From the IMG/VR virus record IMGVR_UViG_3300034101_002201, positions 32,348-96,347 of that record: a stretch of 64,000 nt of DNA. The stretch is one strand, 5' to 3'. The notes beneath the pieces were generated by a model, which had not been told where the DNA came from, made no database searches, and was given only the letters and a program-made list of their open reading frames with translations. Origin of the DNA: a virus. Shown here piece by piece: positions 36,236 to 47,400 of the stretch (positions within the stretch are counted from its first letter, which is position 1; the number at the start of each line of letters is the position of its first letter). Both the position numbers and the translations under genes were made by a program.

Positions 36236-36628
36236 TTAACGATACTGTCTACTGTAAATTTCAAATCTGACGGAAGCCTCCTGCAAAAAAGACCAAACAT
36301 TAATCTTTAAAGCATTAGATTCTCCAGCCACGCCAAAATCAGACATGGCATTTCCAGCCGATGCAGAATTACTAGAATAATGTATGTATGGGTTAAAAAG
36401 ACTAAAATCATTTATCCCATAATAATTGTTTACTTGTCTAGAATAATTACCATTAGATAAATCTGTATTTTCAGAAAAATTTAAACCATTTGGGGCTACT
36501 ATACTACGACCAACAAATGTTGCTTTAGGTTGTGGAGTAGTGGTAGTATCAGTTCCATCTACTGCCCCAAGTAAAATATGTGAAACATCAAACGGCTCAT
36601 TTAATTGATTTTCGCTATATGTTGGCAT
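36236..36628 (-). CDS. Small virion protein, 130 aa
   Basis: This is a small, Ser/Asn/Tyr-rich protein between two large tail-block genes. It ends with a basic strand (SVRFEIYSRQYR). No signal peptide, Cys pair or known motif is present. Its gene starts 2 nt after the upstream stop and ends 14 nt before the next start, so it is translated with its neighbours. A decoration, adaptor or tail-tip role is likely but not shown. Confidence 0.6.
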   Translation of the reverse strand: MPTYSENQLNEPFDVSHILLGAVDGTDTTTTPQPKATFVGRSIVAPNGLNFSENTDLSNGNYSRQVNNYYGINDFSLFNPYIHYSSNSASAGNAMSDFGVAGESNALKINVWSFLQEASVRFEIYSRQYR

Positions 36629-36630
36629 GA

Positions 36631-38499
36631 TTATCTATTAAGCTCATAGGTCCAATTTAAATTTAAAGAGTATCTTCCGGCTTGAGCGTCCCAAGTTTCA
36701 GTTGGTGGAGAAAGAAAATATTTTCTTATTCCATATTCCTTAGCTGGGCTATAAGCTGATATTAAATTGTTTATTTGGGATCTAAAAGGATCATTTAAAG
36801 TTGGTTTTGATAGAACGGAAAAAGTTCTTATCCTGTCAACCAAATTTGTGCTAACGCCAGAATTATAATATGTATCAAATACTAGTTCTATACTTAGATT
36901 ACGCTGATATTCTGTTCTACCACCGATGTATTGTAAAACTGGTCCAGTTTGCCTACCTAAAACCGGTATAACGGCAAAAACATCTCCGGGATAAGTATCA
37001 GAATAGTTTACATTAGAAGATATTACACCGCTAATACTTTCAGATAATAATGGGCTTCTATTGTCGTACTCAAAGCTATAGGATATTTCTCCTAAAAACT
37101 CATTAGCATTTATACTAATTGATAGTGGCTGTGGATTTAAAACCACAGATGTAGTATTTTGTGCGCGTTTATAAACATAAGAATTAATACCATACATTCC
37201 ACCGCCAGTTATTTGATGTAATTTATTTCTCGCATTAGCATATGCATTATTAAATAATGAATTATGTGGTAAATCATTTCCGCCACCATATATTGTTGCC
37301 GACGCGGATTTGCTGCTTAAACCTTTAATATTTCCTTCAATAGAAACTTTTGTTAAAGTTTTGGTCCTAGCATCGTCACTTAATACTCTAGATAAATTTA
37401 ATCTATAATCTTCGTATGCTGAATCTTGAGATAAGATCCAAGAATCAGAAACAGTATAAGATCCGCCCGTTTGATCTATTGATTCTGTTCGTGAGTGATT
37501 AAATCCTCCATACTTGCTAGTTGCTAAATTTAATAAATTCTTTCCAAAATATGAATTTAAATCATTATCTTTAAAATCTGGATATTGTTCATATCCAGAA
37601 CTATTATTTCCACTATTTTGATCTCTATCTTTTAGTATAACTTTAAATATAAAGTCTCTGGCTTGTTTCCAAGCTGGCATACTCTCATTTTGAGTATGCA
37701 TTGTACGCCCGGTGGCAGTGACATTTCTAGTTAATCTATAACCTCTTATAGATTTAATATGATTTTGTGGATTATACGCATAAAAAACATTAGATGTATC
37801 TGTATTTCCTTTTCCCTCTTCTGGCTCTATTGACCAACTCTCGCTATAATCTTCTACAAATCCTCCGTATGTATCAATTTGTGTATTTATATTTTGTCTG
37901 GTATACTGTTGATTCATCAAATGATCGTCAAGATTATTAGAAGTTGAAGTAATCATACTAGGTGTTATTAATCCATCAGAAATAATATTTTCTGAACCGT
38001 CTAGTAAAACTTCTGCTCGTAAGTTTATTGTATATCTACATAAATCAGTATATCCACCTTCTTCAAAACTTATAGACTGAACGGTTGGATAAAAAATTAA
38101 AACTGGCTCATCACTCAAGCTACTTGGTGTATTTAATTCAGAGTCTAATGAGGCTGGATATAATTCAACTTTCTGACCATCATTTTTAAACAATTCTCGT
38201 AATAAATTTTGTTTTACTATGATAGATGACATAGCGTGGGCTAAATCTACCATTTCCCTAGCTGGTCTAGTATAATTTGCAGTAAAAGAACCAACCGGAG
38301 ATGCTGGGCCGGTATGTAAGCTTCCGCCACCGGTTATATAATACGGTGATCCTTGATCTGGTAATATTGTACCATTTAAAACAATATCATAAAAACTACC
38401 TAAAACACCATTTTTGTTTCTAATGGCATTTTGAGTGATAGAAATAAATGGCACCGGCCTTATAACACACTGATTGGTGTTTTGGTATACTACTAGCAT
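36631..38499 (-). CDS. Virion structural protein, 622 aa
   Basis: This beta-rich protein lies directly after the 3,955-residue protein, overlapping its stop by 1 bp (TAATG). The N-terminus (MLVVYQNTNQCVIRPVPFIS) and the segment LIFYPTVQSISFEEGGYTDLC (about 130-155) resemble tail-tip or baseplate wedge proteins, and residues 430-520 have a strand-rich ALSIS/LGEISYSFEYDN pattern. It lacks a recognised enzymatic motif. A role in linking the giant protein to the hub is inferred from gene order only. Confidence 0.6.
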   Translation of the reverse strand: MLVVYQNTNQCVIRPVPFISITQNAIRNKNGVLGSFYDIVLNGTILPDQGSPYYITGGGSLHTGPASPVGSFTANYTRPAREMVDLAHAMSSIIVKQNLLRELFKNDGQKVELYPASLDSELNTPSSLSDEPVLIFYPTVQSISFEEGGYTDLCRYTINLRAEVLLDGSENIISDGLITPSMITSTSNNLDDHLMNQQYTRQNINTQIDTYGGFVEDYSESWSIEPEEGKGNTDTSNVFYAYNPQNHIKSIRGYRLTRNVTATGRTMHTQNESMPAWKQARDFIFKVILKDRDQNSGNNSSGYEQYPDFKDNDLNSYFGKNLLNLATSKYGGFNHSRTESIDQTGGSYTVSDSWILSQDSAYEDYRLNLSRVLSDDARTKTLTKVSIEGNIKGLSSKSASATIYGGGNDLPHNSLFNNAYANARNKLHQITGGGMYGINSYVYKRAQNTTSVVLNPQPLSISINANEFLGEISYSFEYDNRSPLLSESISGVISSNVNYSDTYPGDVFAVIPVLGRQTGPVLQYIGGRTEYQRNLSIELVFDTYYNSGVSTNLVDRIRTFSVLSKPTLNDPFRSQINNLISAYSPAKEYGIRKYFLSPPTETWDAQAGRYSLNLNWTYELNR

Positions 38500-41400
38500 T
38501 ATTTTCCTCTGATACGTAATGGTAATGATTCAGAAATAATCGTTGTCCCGCTAGTCACAAGCATTAATCCAGATTCAGATATGCTTCTTGGGTATCCGCT
38601 TGCAAACATGGATAATCCAGACGGCATTGCGCCAGAAGCGAAGCCTAATATTGCACTATTATACATTCCTAATGTATTATACACATTTGCCGACACATCT
38701 ACTCTGGTATATAGGGGTAATGAACTACTTGGCAAAGCGTTGGTTCCAAAAGAATACAATAGAAGACCTGTTTTCTTAGGGGTGCCAGACTTGTATTCAC
38801 CAATTACTGCCTCTATATATGGTCTATGTGTTATAAAGCTTTGCGTAGAAGGATCTTGACCAGAAACCTCTAAAAATATATATCCATCTTTTGTTGCGTA
38901 AACATCATTAGATGTAATAACAGGTACATTGGGATCACCCGCATTATAGAATTTAATTCTAGCTTCTTTATTTTCACTTACTTTATCACCAAAGACTCTA
39001 CCCTCTATCCAAGCATTTTCATTTCTGGTAGATGGCGGATTTTGTCTTAACATTATATCTTTGTCATAAACAATGCCAGATGTATTCCAATATTCATTAC
39101 CAACAAATATAGTATAATCAGCATCACTTCTGTAAGGTCTAGTAAGATATACATTTGAGCCATATTGTTCATTTTCAAGTCTACTTGGCGATGTGTCTTT
39201 TTCAACGAATTTCCAATCTCTAGCTCTCCTATTTGCCCAATCAGAAAATCCATACTCATATGTATAAACTGCCCCAGCTTTTGGTATATATGAATATTGT
39301 TGATTACCATAGTTTTGTCTATTTCCAGAAATACCAAGATCTATTACCTGTCTTGTAGTAATGTCAAAGGATTCATCAAAGTACTTTCTACCAAACTCTC
39401 CTCTTGTAATAATTTGTTCATTTCCATATGAATGACCGGGAGCGCCAATAAGCATTATGTCATTATTTAAATACAATGACTCTCCAAATCTATCAGATAC
39501 AATTGACACTCCGCTATTTTGTCCCATCAATGAATCTGGTTTTAATTTTTTAACGCACTGCCAAGAAATATTTACATCATCAACACCAGATCCATTCCCA
39601 GTTTTTTCAAAGACATATACAGCACCACCGCCACCATTCTTTCCTAACGATAATTGACTTGTTGTACTCCAAGGATTTATATTTTCTGATTTAAATGCCG
39701 AGAATGGAGAACCAATAATAACTTTATTTTCTTGTATGGAAACAGAATAACCAAATAAATCTCCGGGATATAGATCTGGAATTTTATCTAAATCCATATA
39801 ATCATATCCTTTATCTTTCAATAGTTCTGGTAATCCACCATCAATTGTGGCATCAACATAAAGATTACCACCTATTACTCCACTAAATCGTGGATACATA
39901 CATCCAGTTTGTAAAATACTTGCGAAGAAACCACTGATAAATTCATTTTTTGTTTCTTCTATTTCTTTTTGATCTGTCAAATCTGCCCAAGGTATATCTG
40001 GTCTATCTGTGACGTATTCAGAATTATAAGTACTTTCTTTATTATTTATGTGAGAGTAGCTTGGACTTCCAAATGACGAATTACCACGGAAGAAAGATAC
40101 TAAACTTTGCATACTATTATCATTAATAAAGTATTTAGCTGGACTTCCTCTTTCTGGAGAAATTAATTTAGTTTGAACATTATATTGTCTACCTAATATA
40201 TCTGTTGGTGCAAAATAAGTTTCTGGATACAAACTTCGTATAAAGCGTCCAGCGTCCTGTCTAAACACGCCTTCCGAATCTACCAAGAATTGACCTTGAA
40301 TTAAATTAGGATCAGATAATAATGTAATTCTAGATCTATTATATCCAGCCTCAAATGATGACCAGATTTCTAATTCTTGTGCGGCGACTACTGGCCCATC
40401 ATCTATTAAATTAAGACTAAGACCTTCTAGTTCACACAGTTCTGTGGAACTGCAATATTTAGCACATTCTGTACTAATAGGTCGAATAACTTCTATCTCT
40501 GATGTACTGCTAGGAATACGATCAGATATCTTCTGTTGCTCATATCCAACTACAACATCATACTCAGAAAATCCTACAACATTTCTGGTAGATATCATAG
40601 CTCCAGATATTCCAACAAGTCTAGTTGTTCTTGGTCTAGGTTCAGATACTAAATTAAGGCTATTGGTATATCTAGTATTGCATCCAATGTAGATGTTGAT
40701 TTCACTAACATTTTCTGCCACTTGCACTTGTAGAGTTTCTTCTGTATCTGCCGGTAGTACGAAGGCAAATGCTGGCGTAAGTGTTTCTCCACTAATATAA
40801 TCTCCATTATCATTTATATAAGATAATGAAGATTGCTCTGGAAAGCTTGTATCTGGACAGGGGTGACGGGGAGTTCTAAATACATTTTCTATAACAACAT
40901 ATAGTGGCACTCTTTCTGTTGGAGTTTCTTGCAAGGTTTTAAAATATAATTCATATCCAGAGCAAGCAACGACGGGAAAAGATACCTTACAAAATCCTGT
41001 ACGCATTTCCCAAAAATCATTTACTGCTATTTTTGGTACAAGATCATTTACAGGAGAATATGAATAAGCTAATGGGATAGAACTTGGTCCTAATTTTATC
41101 GGTGTAAAGTCTATTCTTCCATTCATTATAGGATCTTGAGACTCTCCAAATGAAACAAATGGTCTAAATTTACTAATGTAACTATCAGAATTAAGACCTA
41201 GAGAAAAATCTTGTACAGAAGCATACTTGTCTAAATAGTTCAAATATATTGGTTTCATTTGAACATTAAGTGCGGTCAATAATTTTTCTATATTTTTAAT
41301 ACTTGATATGTTTTGATCATATGTAATAACTAATTTTTTATTCAAACTAGTTGTCCTACTATTTCCCTTTAACCACAATTTAATAGCTTGTAATTCATCT

Positions 41401-44400
41401 GCATATTCTGGACTAGTAATATCATTTAGAGGATTTGCTATCCAAGCAACATCTATGCTATCGTGTAAATCTTTAGTCGGGAATCCCTGTATAACATCGT
41501 TATTTCCTCCCAATACTCCATACAAAATAGATTTTGGATAAGCATCTATGAAACTAGTCCTGTTAGGCCATTGATTTTCACCGCCAATTTGAGCAACTGT
41601 AGAATAAACTCTCTGTTTAGTCTTAGTGTCAATATGAGAAACTAAGTTAACATAGAAGTTCACATTTTGATCTAAATAGCTATCATATATAAATTGCTTT
41701 GATTCACTATTAATTCCTAATAAAACGATTGTGGAAGTATCGTTTTCATAATATGGTTCTTCTACGCAATAGTAGCCCCTTGGAGAGACTTCTTCTTCTT
41801 CTGAATATGGATCTATTTTTACTCTAGATACGGCTTTTGCTTGTAAGACATAACCTTTACCATCAAAGTCTTGGGGTTTATAAAACACGGCTTCTGGATC
41901 TAAATTATAGGCAAAGTTATATTGTAAAGATGAGTAGTCACTATTTCCACTATCCCATATAAAATCTAATTCTGGCTTTGCTCTTCCACCAAATTCACCT
42001 CTTTCATTACTATCAGTTCTCTTTTCTATTATTGGTATACTAATAGTCTTTTCTGGAATTTCTGGAATAGTTATAGTTTGCATAGTTTTTTCTGCTGCAA
42101 CTAATAATGGAATTGGTTCTTGATTTTTTGTTGGCTTTGGTGGTGGTGGTGTATCATAGCCACAGTCTGGCACATAAGATCCAAAAATTAAAGGCCAATT
42201 ATATGAATAGATGACCGTTACAAATCCCTTTGGTGTTGGTTTGCAACATAAATCTTTCCATTCTGCCCGAATATCACCATAATGCTGAAGCGGCATTTCA
42301 CATCTGCTTTGAATTTGTATTTTCTCGGGTGGATCACTACAATCTGTGACCTTAGCACATCTCATTTGCTCAAAGAAATTAGGATAATAAATCTTAATAT
42401 CTGCTACACCGCTACCTATTAAGTTGGTTCTAGCTACATATGTATCAGTACATCCAAAGGGAACAAAAGATGGAACTATATTATTGAATGATGAATATCC
42501 ATTTGGTAATGATTCATATCTATTTCTAGCTTGGACTAACCTCATGCGAGAATTTAGTCTTTCTAGAAGAGTATTAAGAATTTTATTAGATTTAGAGTAC
42601 TGACCATCTGCTTCCCATATTGGATCATTACCAACAAGTACTAGATTTCTATCACCAAGTGCTAGCCAATTAGATATCTTATCAAAAACTTCATTACTTA
42701 AAGCGTTTGCTGAAGGTGTAACAATAAATATTAAACCTACACCTTGAGGAATTTCTGGATCATCAAAATCAGTCTTAACAAAATGTTTGTCTGCAAAGAC
42801 ATCTTTTACGTAATCAAAGTGTCCCGAATCAGCAGTCTTATTAGACATACTAATCATTTCATGTAAATTGCCAAATTTTCCATACTCTATTACGCCACTA
42901 TGTGGATAATATTTTCTTGATTCAAAAATTTTAACAGATCCAGCATTAACAGTCGCGGGCCAAGTGGGCTTAATACTGTCATTTCTATATTGTGGTCTAA
43001 ATTTCTTTTGTCTACCTTTTATGAATTTTTCGCACATACAGGTATAATAAATATCAGCATCGTTTGATAGATTCATGCTGTCCGTTGGAGATCCAACTAT
43101 CAACTTAGTTCCATCTTCATTTAAGTCTAGACTATACCCAAGCCTTGGAGTTGGTGCTGCCAAAGAATTGATAAAGGTCCAAGACCCTATTGGCGCATTA
43201 TCTTGATATGTATATTTGTATACTTGTTCGTATTCTTTAATGTCATAGTCTAGTCTAACTCTAAATTTATCCTCTGGACTTAAACTAAGATATAATTTTT
43301 CAGCATCTTCAATTCTTCCGGGAGACTGTAAATATTGTTGTAGTTCTGTTGAATATTTTGGCTGTTTAGACTGTACCCAATAAGGTATATTTAGATATAA
43401 GTATATTTTTGAGTCTGGCTTATATTCATATACAGTAACAGCATCATTAATATAAGGAGATCCAACAGCTATAACATCAGTATCGTCACTTATGGTTACA
43501 GCGTGACCAAACCTATCTGGATGAGAATAAGTTACATTTGGGGATCTTATTTCTTGAATCAAATTCCAAGATCCACTTTCTTGTTCAAAAATGTAAACAC
43601 GACCACCACTTTCTGGAGGTATAGTAAATGAGGGGTTGGCACTAGAATTAAATGATCCAACATTATTGGAAATAAATCTCTTACCATTTACTTCATTTAT
43701 GAAGTTGAAATCTAAAATTTTATTTAAAGCACCCTTAGACAATTCGATCCAATCTTCATCTTGACCAAATTCTGATGTAAATACAATGGCTTCCCCGCTA
43801 GATGGCATATCTGTATCAAGAGTCTTTACGCCACTATCGTGGCTATATTTTTTATAGTAGTCTACGAATCTACTGAGTGCTGGATCTAATGCTCCAGATA
43901 GCGATGCGCTATTATCTATGCAAATAGATAGTAATGGTGGAATATTGTTGTGTACTTTATTTTCATCATAAGGAAATGCTGTTAAGAATGAGGATTGAAT
44001 TCCACTAAATATTTGATTTATTTTTTCTTCTGACGGTACTTTGCCTCTATTTCTACTAATAGTAGATAGACTAATAAAATCTGGCTTATCTGGAAATTCT
44101 GATACACTGAGATTTGGATCATCAGCTATGGGCTGAATAATCATTAGCTTAACATCAAATTTGACAGATGGTGTGCTAAAATATTTGTATACTAAATCTT
44201 TATTTGTTATTTCTGCAACTACTTCTTCATATCCTTTATAACTATTAGGATATCTACCGGGTAATCTATACGAAAATTCATCTGTGAATAACATTACGCC
44301 AATATTCACTGTGTCAGGTTCTGTAAATGATAATGATCGCGTCCACTTGGCACTCGGTCCACCAACAACGATGATATTTCTTGAGTCATGACCAAGTGAC

Positions 44401-47400
44401 TTTCTTCCACTATCTATTGCTAAGTCTAAAGAATGTCCAAATTGTCTTCCCTCTTGACCAACATTCCAATATGTTTTTAAAATGTTAAATCCGGCAGGCA
44501 AGCTACCATCAAAGTCATTTGATTCAACTATTACAGAATAATCTCTTAACATTTCATTTGGAAGTGTCAATATTCCACTTAATTGCCAAGGAGATTTATG
44601 CTTGTCTGTGGGCCAAGAATAACCAGTTGGCCTATCTTCTCTACGATAAATAAATACAGAGCCTGCTTCTTGTAGAGTCTTTGTTCCTCCGATTTCATTT
44701 GAATCTGTTATAACTAAATCTCTCTTGGGCGCACCAACTATTAAAATGTTATCTTTAGAAGCTATGGCTTTGCCAAACTCATCTCCAGATGCAATGTAAT
44801 TAGTGGGTGGAATAATCTTTATGCCACTATTGTTGAAGAATGTGTCAGTATTAGCTATTGAATTATATTCTATTTCTGTAAATTCACTAGGAACTTCTAC
44901 AAAGTCTTTCGATCCATATCTACCTACCACAGTAACAACGTAAGGATAATTAGGAATTAAACCAGAATATTTTCTAATACCATAAAAATGTCCACTATAC
45001 ATTAGGTCAGTATCAAATGTAGTTACCGTTTGACCAATATTGTTTGTCTTTGTACTTTTAAAAGCTCCGCTCGGCAAAGATAAGTTCGTGTAAGTATACT
45101 GAGGTCTAAATATACCACCGTCTACACAAACCTCTGGTTCATACCAATCGATGCCGTGAATAGTAACAAAATCTTCTTCGCATCTAGCATTATTGCCATC
45201 TTCACATATCCCGCGACAAATTAAAGAAACACCTCGTATATCATCATCAGCATCTATTGTGGCATAAGAATTATCAAACGATGTTATTCCATCTCCAACA
45301 TTATTTTTATCCCATCTTATTGATGCCATGACGGGATCAGCGGATTCATAAGTCAGATAATTTATAGTATATAGGCTACAAGTTTGTGTTAATAAATTTT
45401 CTTGGATAGCAGCAGTGACCAAATTCATCGAAGCGTTACCAGATTGGTATACGTATGGAGAATTTGTGAAAAGTGGCATTGAACCACTAATATATCTATT
45501 ATCTACTAATTGTAAACCTCTGATATAGAGCGGTATCTGCAATTCTGGAGTAATATCAGTAAAAGATGTCAAAGATAAAGATTCAAATAGTATATCTGTT
45601 TCGCCATTTGCGTACAATGGCATTGATATCTCTCTCATCGGCGCGCCACTAACATAAAAAGTCAATGGCCTAGGAGCAGAATCAAACGATCCAAATAATT
45701 GTGGACCGCTGAATACGTCTATAGTAGCAAAAGCCGAAGTAAACAAATTAACAGAATCAGAAGACCAAGTAGATCCAGATGTATAAAAATCAACATTTGC
45801 GTCATGTCTAGGCCACTTTGATCCACTAGTATATAATGTTACGCCAGAAAATGGTACAAAATTTATACCACTATTAAATAAAGTAATTGTATCAAATGAA
45901 TATTGCTTACTCACAGAATACATATTCATTGTTGTATTCTTACCAGATCCCACTACTAGTGCTTGGCATTTAATATTGGCATTATGTATTTTTACTTTGC
46001 TCTTAAATGGTTGTCCACTTGGATATACAATATCATACTGTAAAAACATAGAATTAATATCTGTATTAAGATATCTATCATTAAATTCTCTAGCAATTGC
46101 TTCTGATTCAAACGATGACCAACCTTCTGAATAATCAAAAATGCTATTTTGATTAAAGACAGTTTCAATAGTTCTTATACAGCCGGATGGTTCAAGATAA
46201 TGAGTTTGTCTTGTAACGAGTCCAAAGTCTTGATTTGGTTTAAATGGATGGTTCTGAGAGGGTGTATACAAACTTACTATTAATTTAGGACCAAGTTTTT
46301 CATCATTCCAAATAACGTTTCCGCTGGATTCATATTCTAGTGTGGTTTGTACTGATATGCCACCATCTCTAAATCCATAACCTCTAGGAAGATTTTTGAC
46401 TATCCTTTGTGGAACTCTATAAAATCTATTTGCATCATCGCTGTCCAAGTCAGCTATATTAAATCTTAAAAAGTCATTCTCTATTTGAGTGTGGTAACAT
46501 ACTCCAGAAAGATTAACATCATCTGGTAATGACTTATTAGTAAATTGTGAATAACCAGATCCATGATGATTAAGTTCATGTGTTATATAATCAGAACCAA
46601 CCCTTACAGTCCAAACATCAAATGCTGGAGAAAAGCTACAAGTTCTAAAAGCACCTAAACGCCAATCATCTATATTATTATCTACAAATGACCATAATTT
46701 ATATCCATCATTATTTTCATCTGCATCTGTCCAAAATTTTTGTCTTATAGTTTCAAAAAATTTGGAAATACTAAAATACTTGTAAACACTATCTCTATTA
46801 GCAGAGGGAACATATTTTTCTGGGCCGGGATAGTATATTTGAGCCGGTATATTGTTAGTAATATTAGTTTGATTGCCATATAAAGAATTAGCAATAGGAT
46901 GATTTTTTGTTGAAGTAGTAGAAATACCAAACTCATGAACAAACATTTTCATTCCAGATCCAATGTTGGAATGACCGATTAATAACTTGTTTCCACTTGG
47001 ATTAAACCCAGTGGAGGTATTAGTAATAGCAGCTCCCCTTGCGTGATTAAAAATTCCAGTTTTTATTTCATTATCTGTATATAGACTAATTCTGTTTGCC
47101 AAAGATGGAGAAGGAGATCCAAATTCTCTGAATGTGACTATTGCCGATAGTGGGTACTGGTATTCATAATATGGTAAACTATCCTTAGCCTTTGATATTG
47201 TTCCATTATTTATTAGATATGCACATAGATAACCGTTTTCATATCCAAGATAAAAACCATTTGTTTTTTGTGAATTAATCTGTGAAACTAAAATACCAGA
47301 GTTAAAGAAAAAGTCATTCGAATGATAGTCGGGTGTAAATCTAATATAAAAAGCAAAACCATTATTTGTGTTTACATTTCCAAAGTCTAAATGAGCATTT

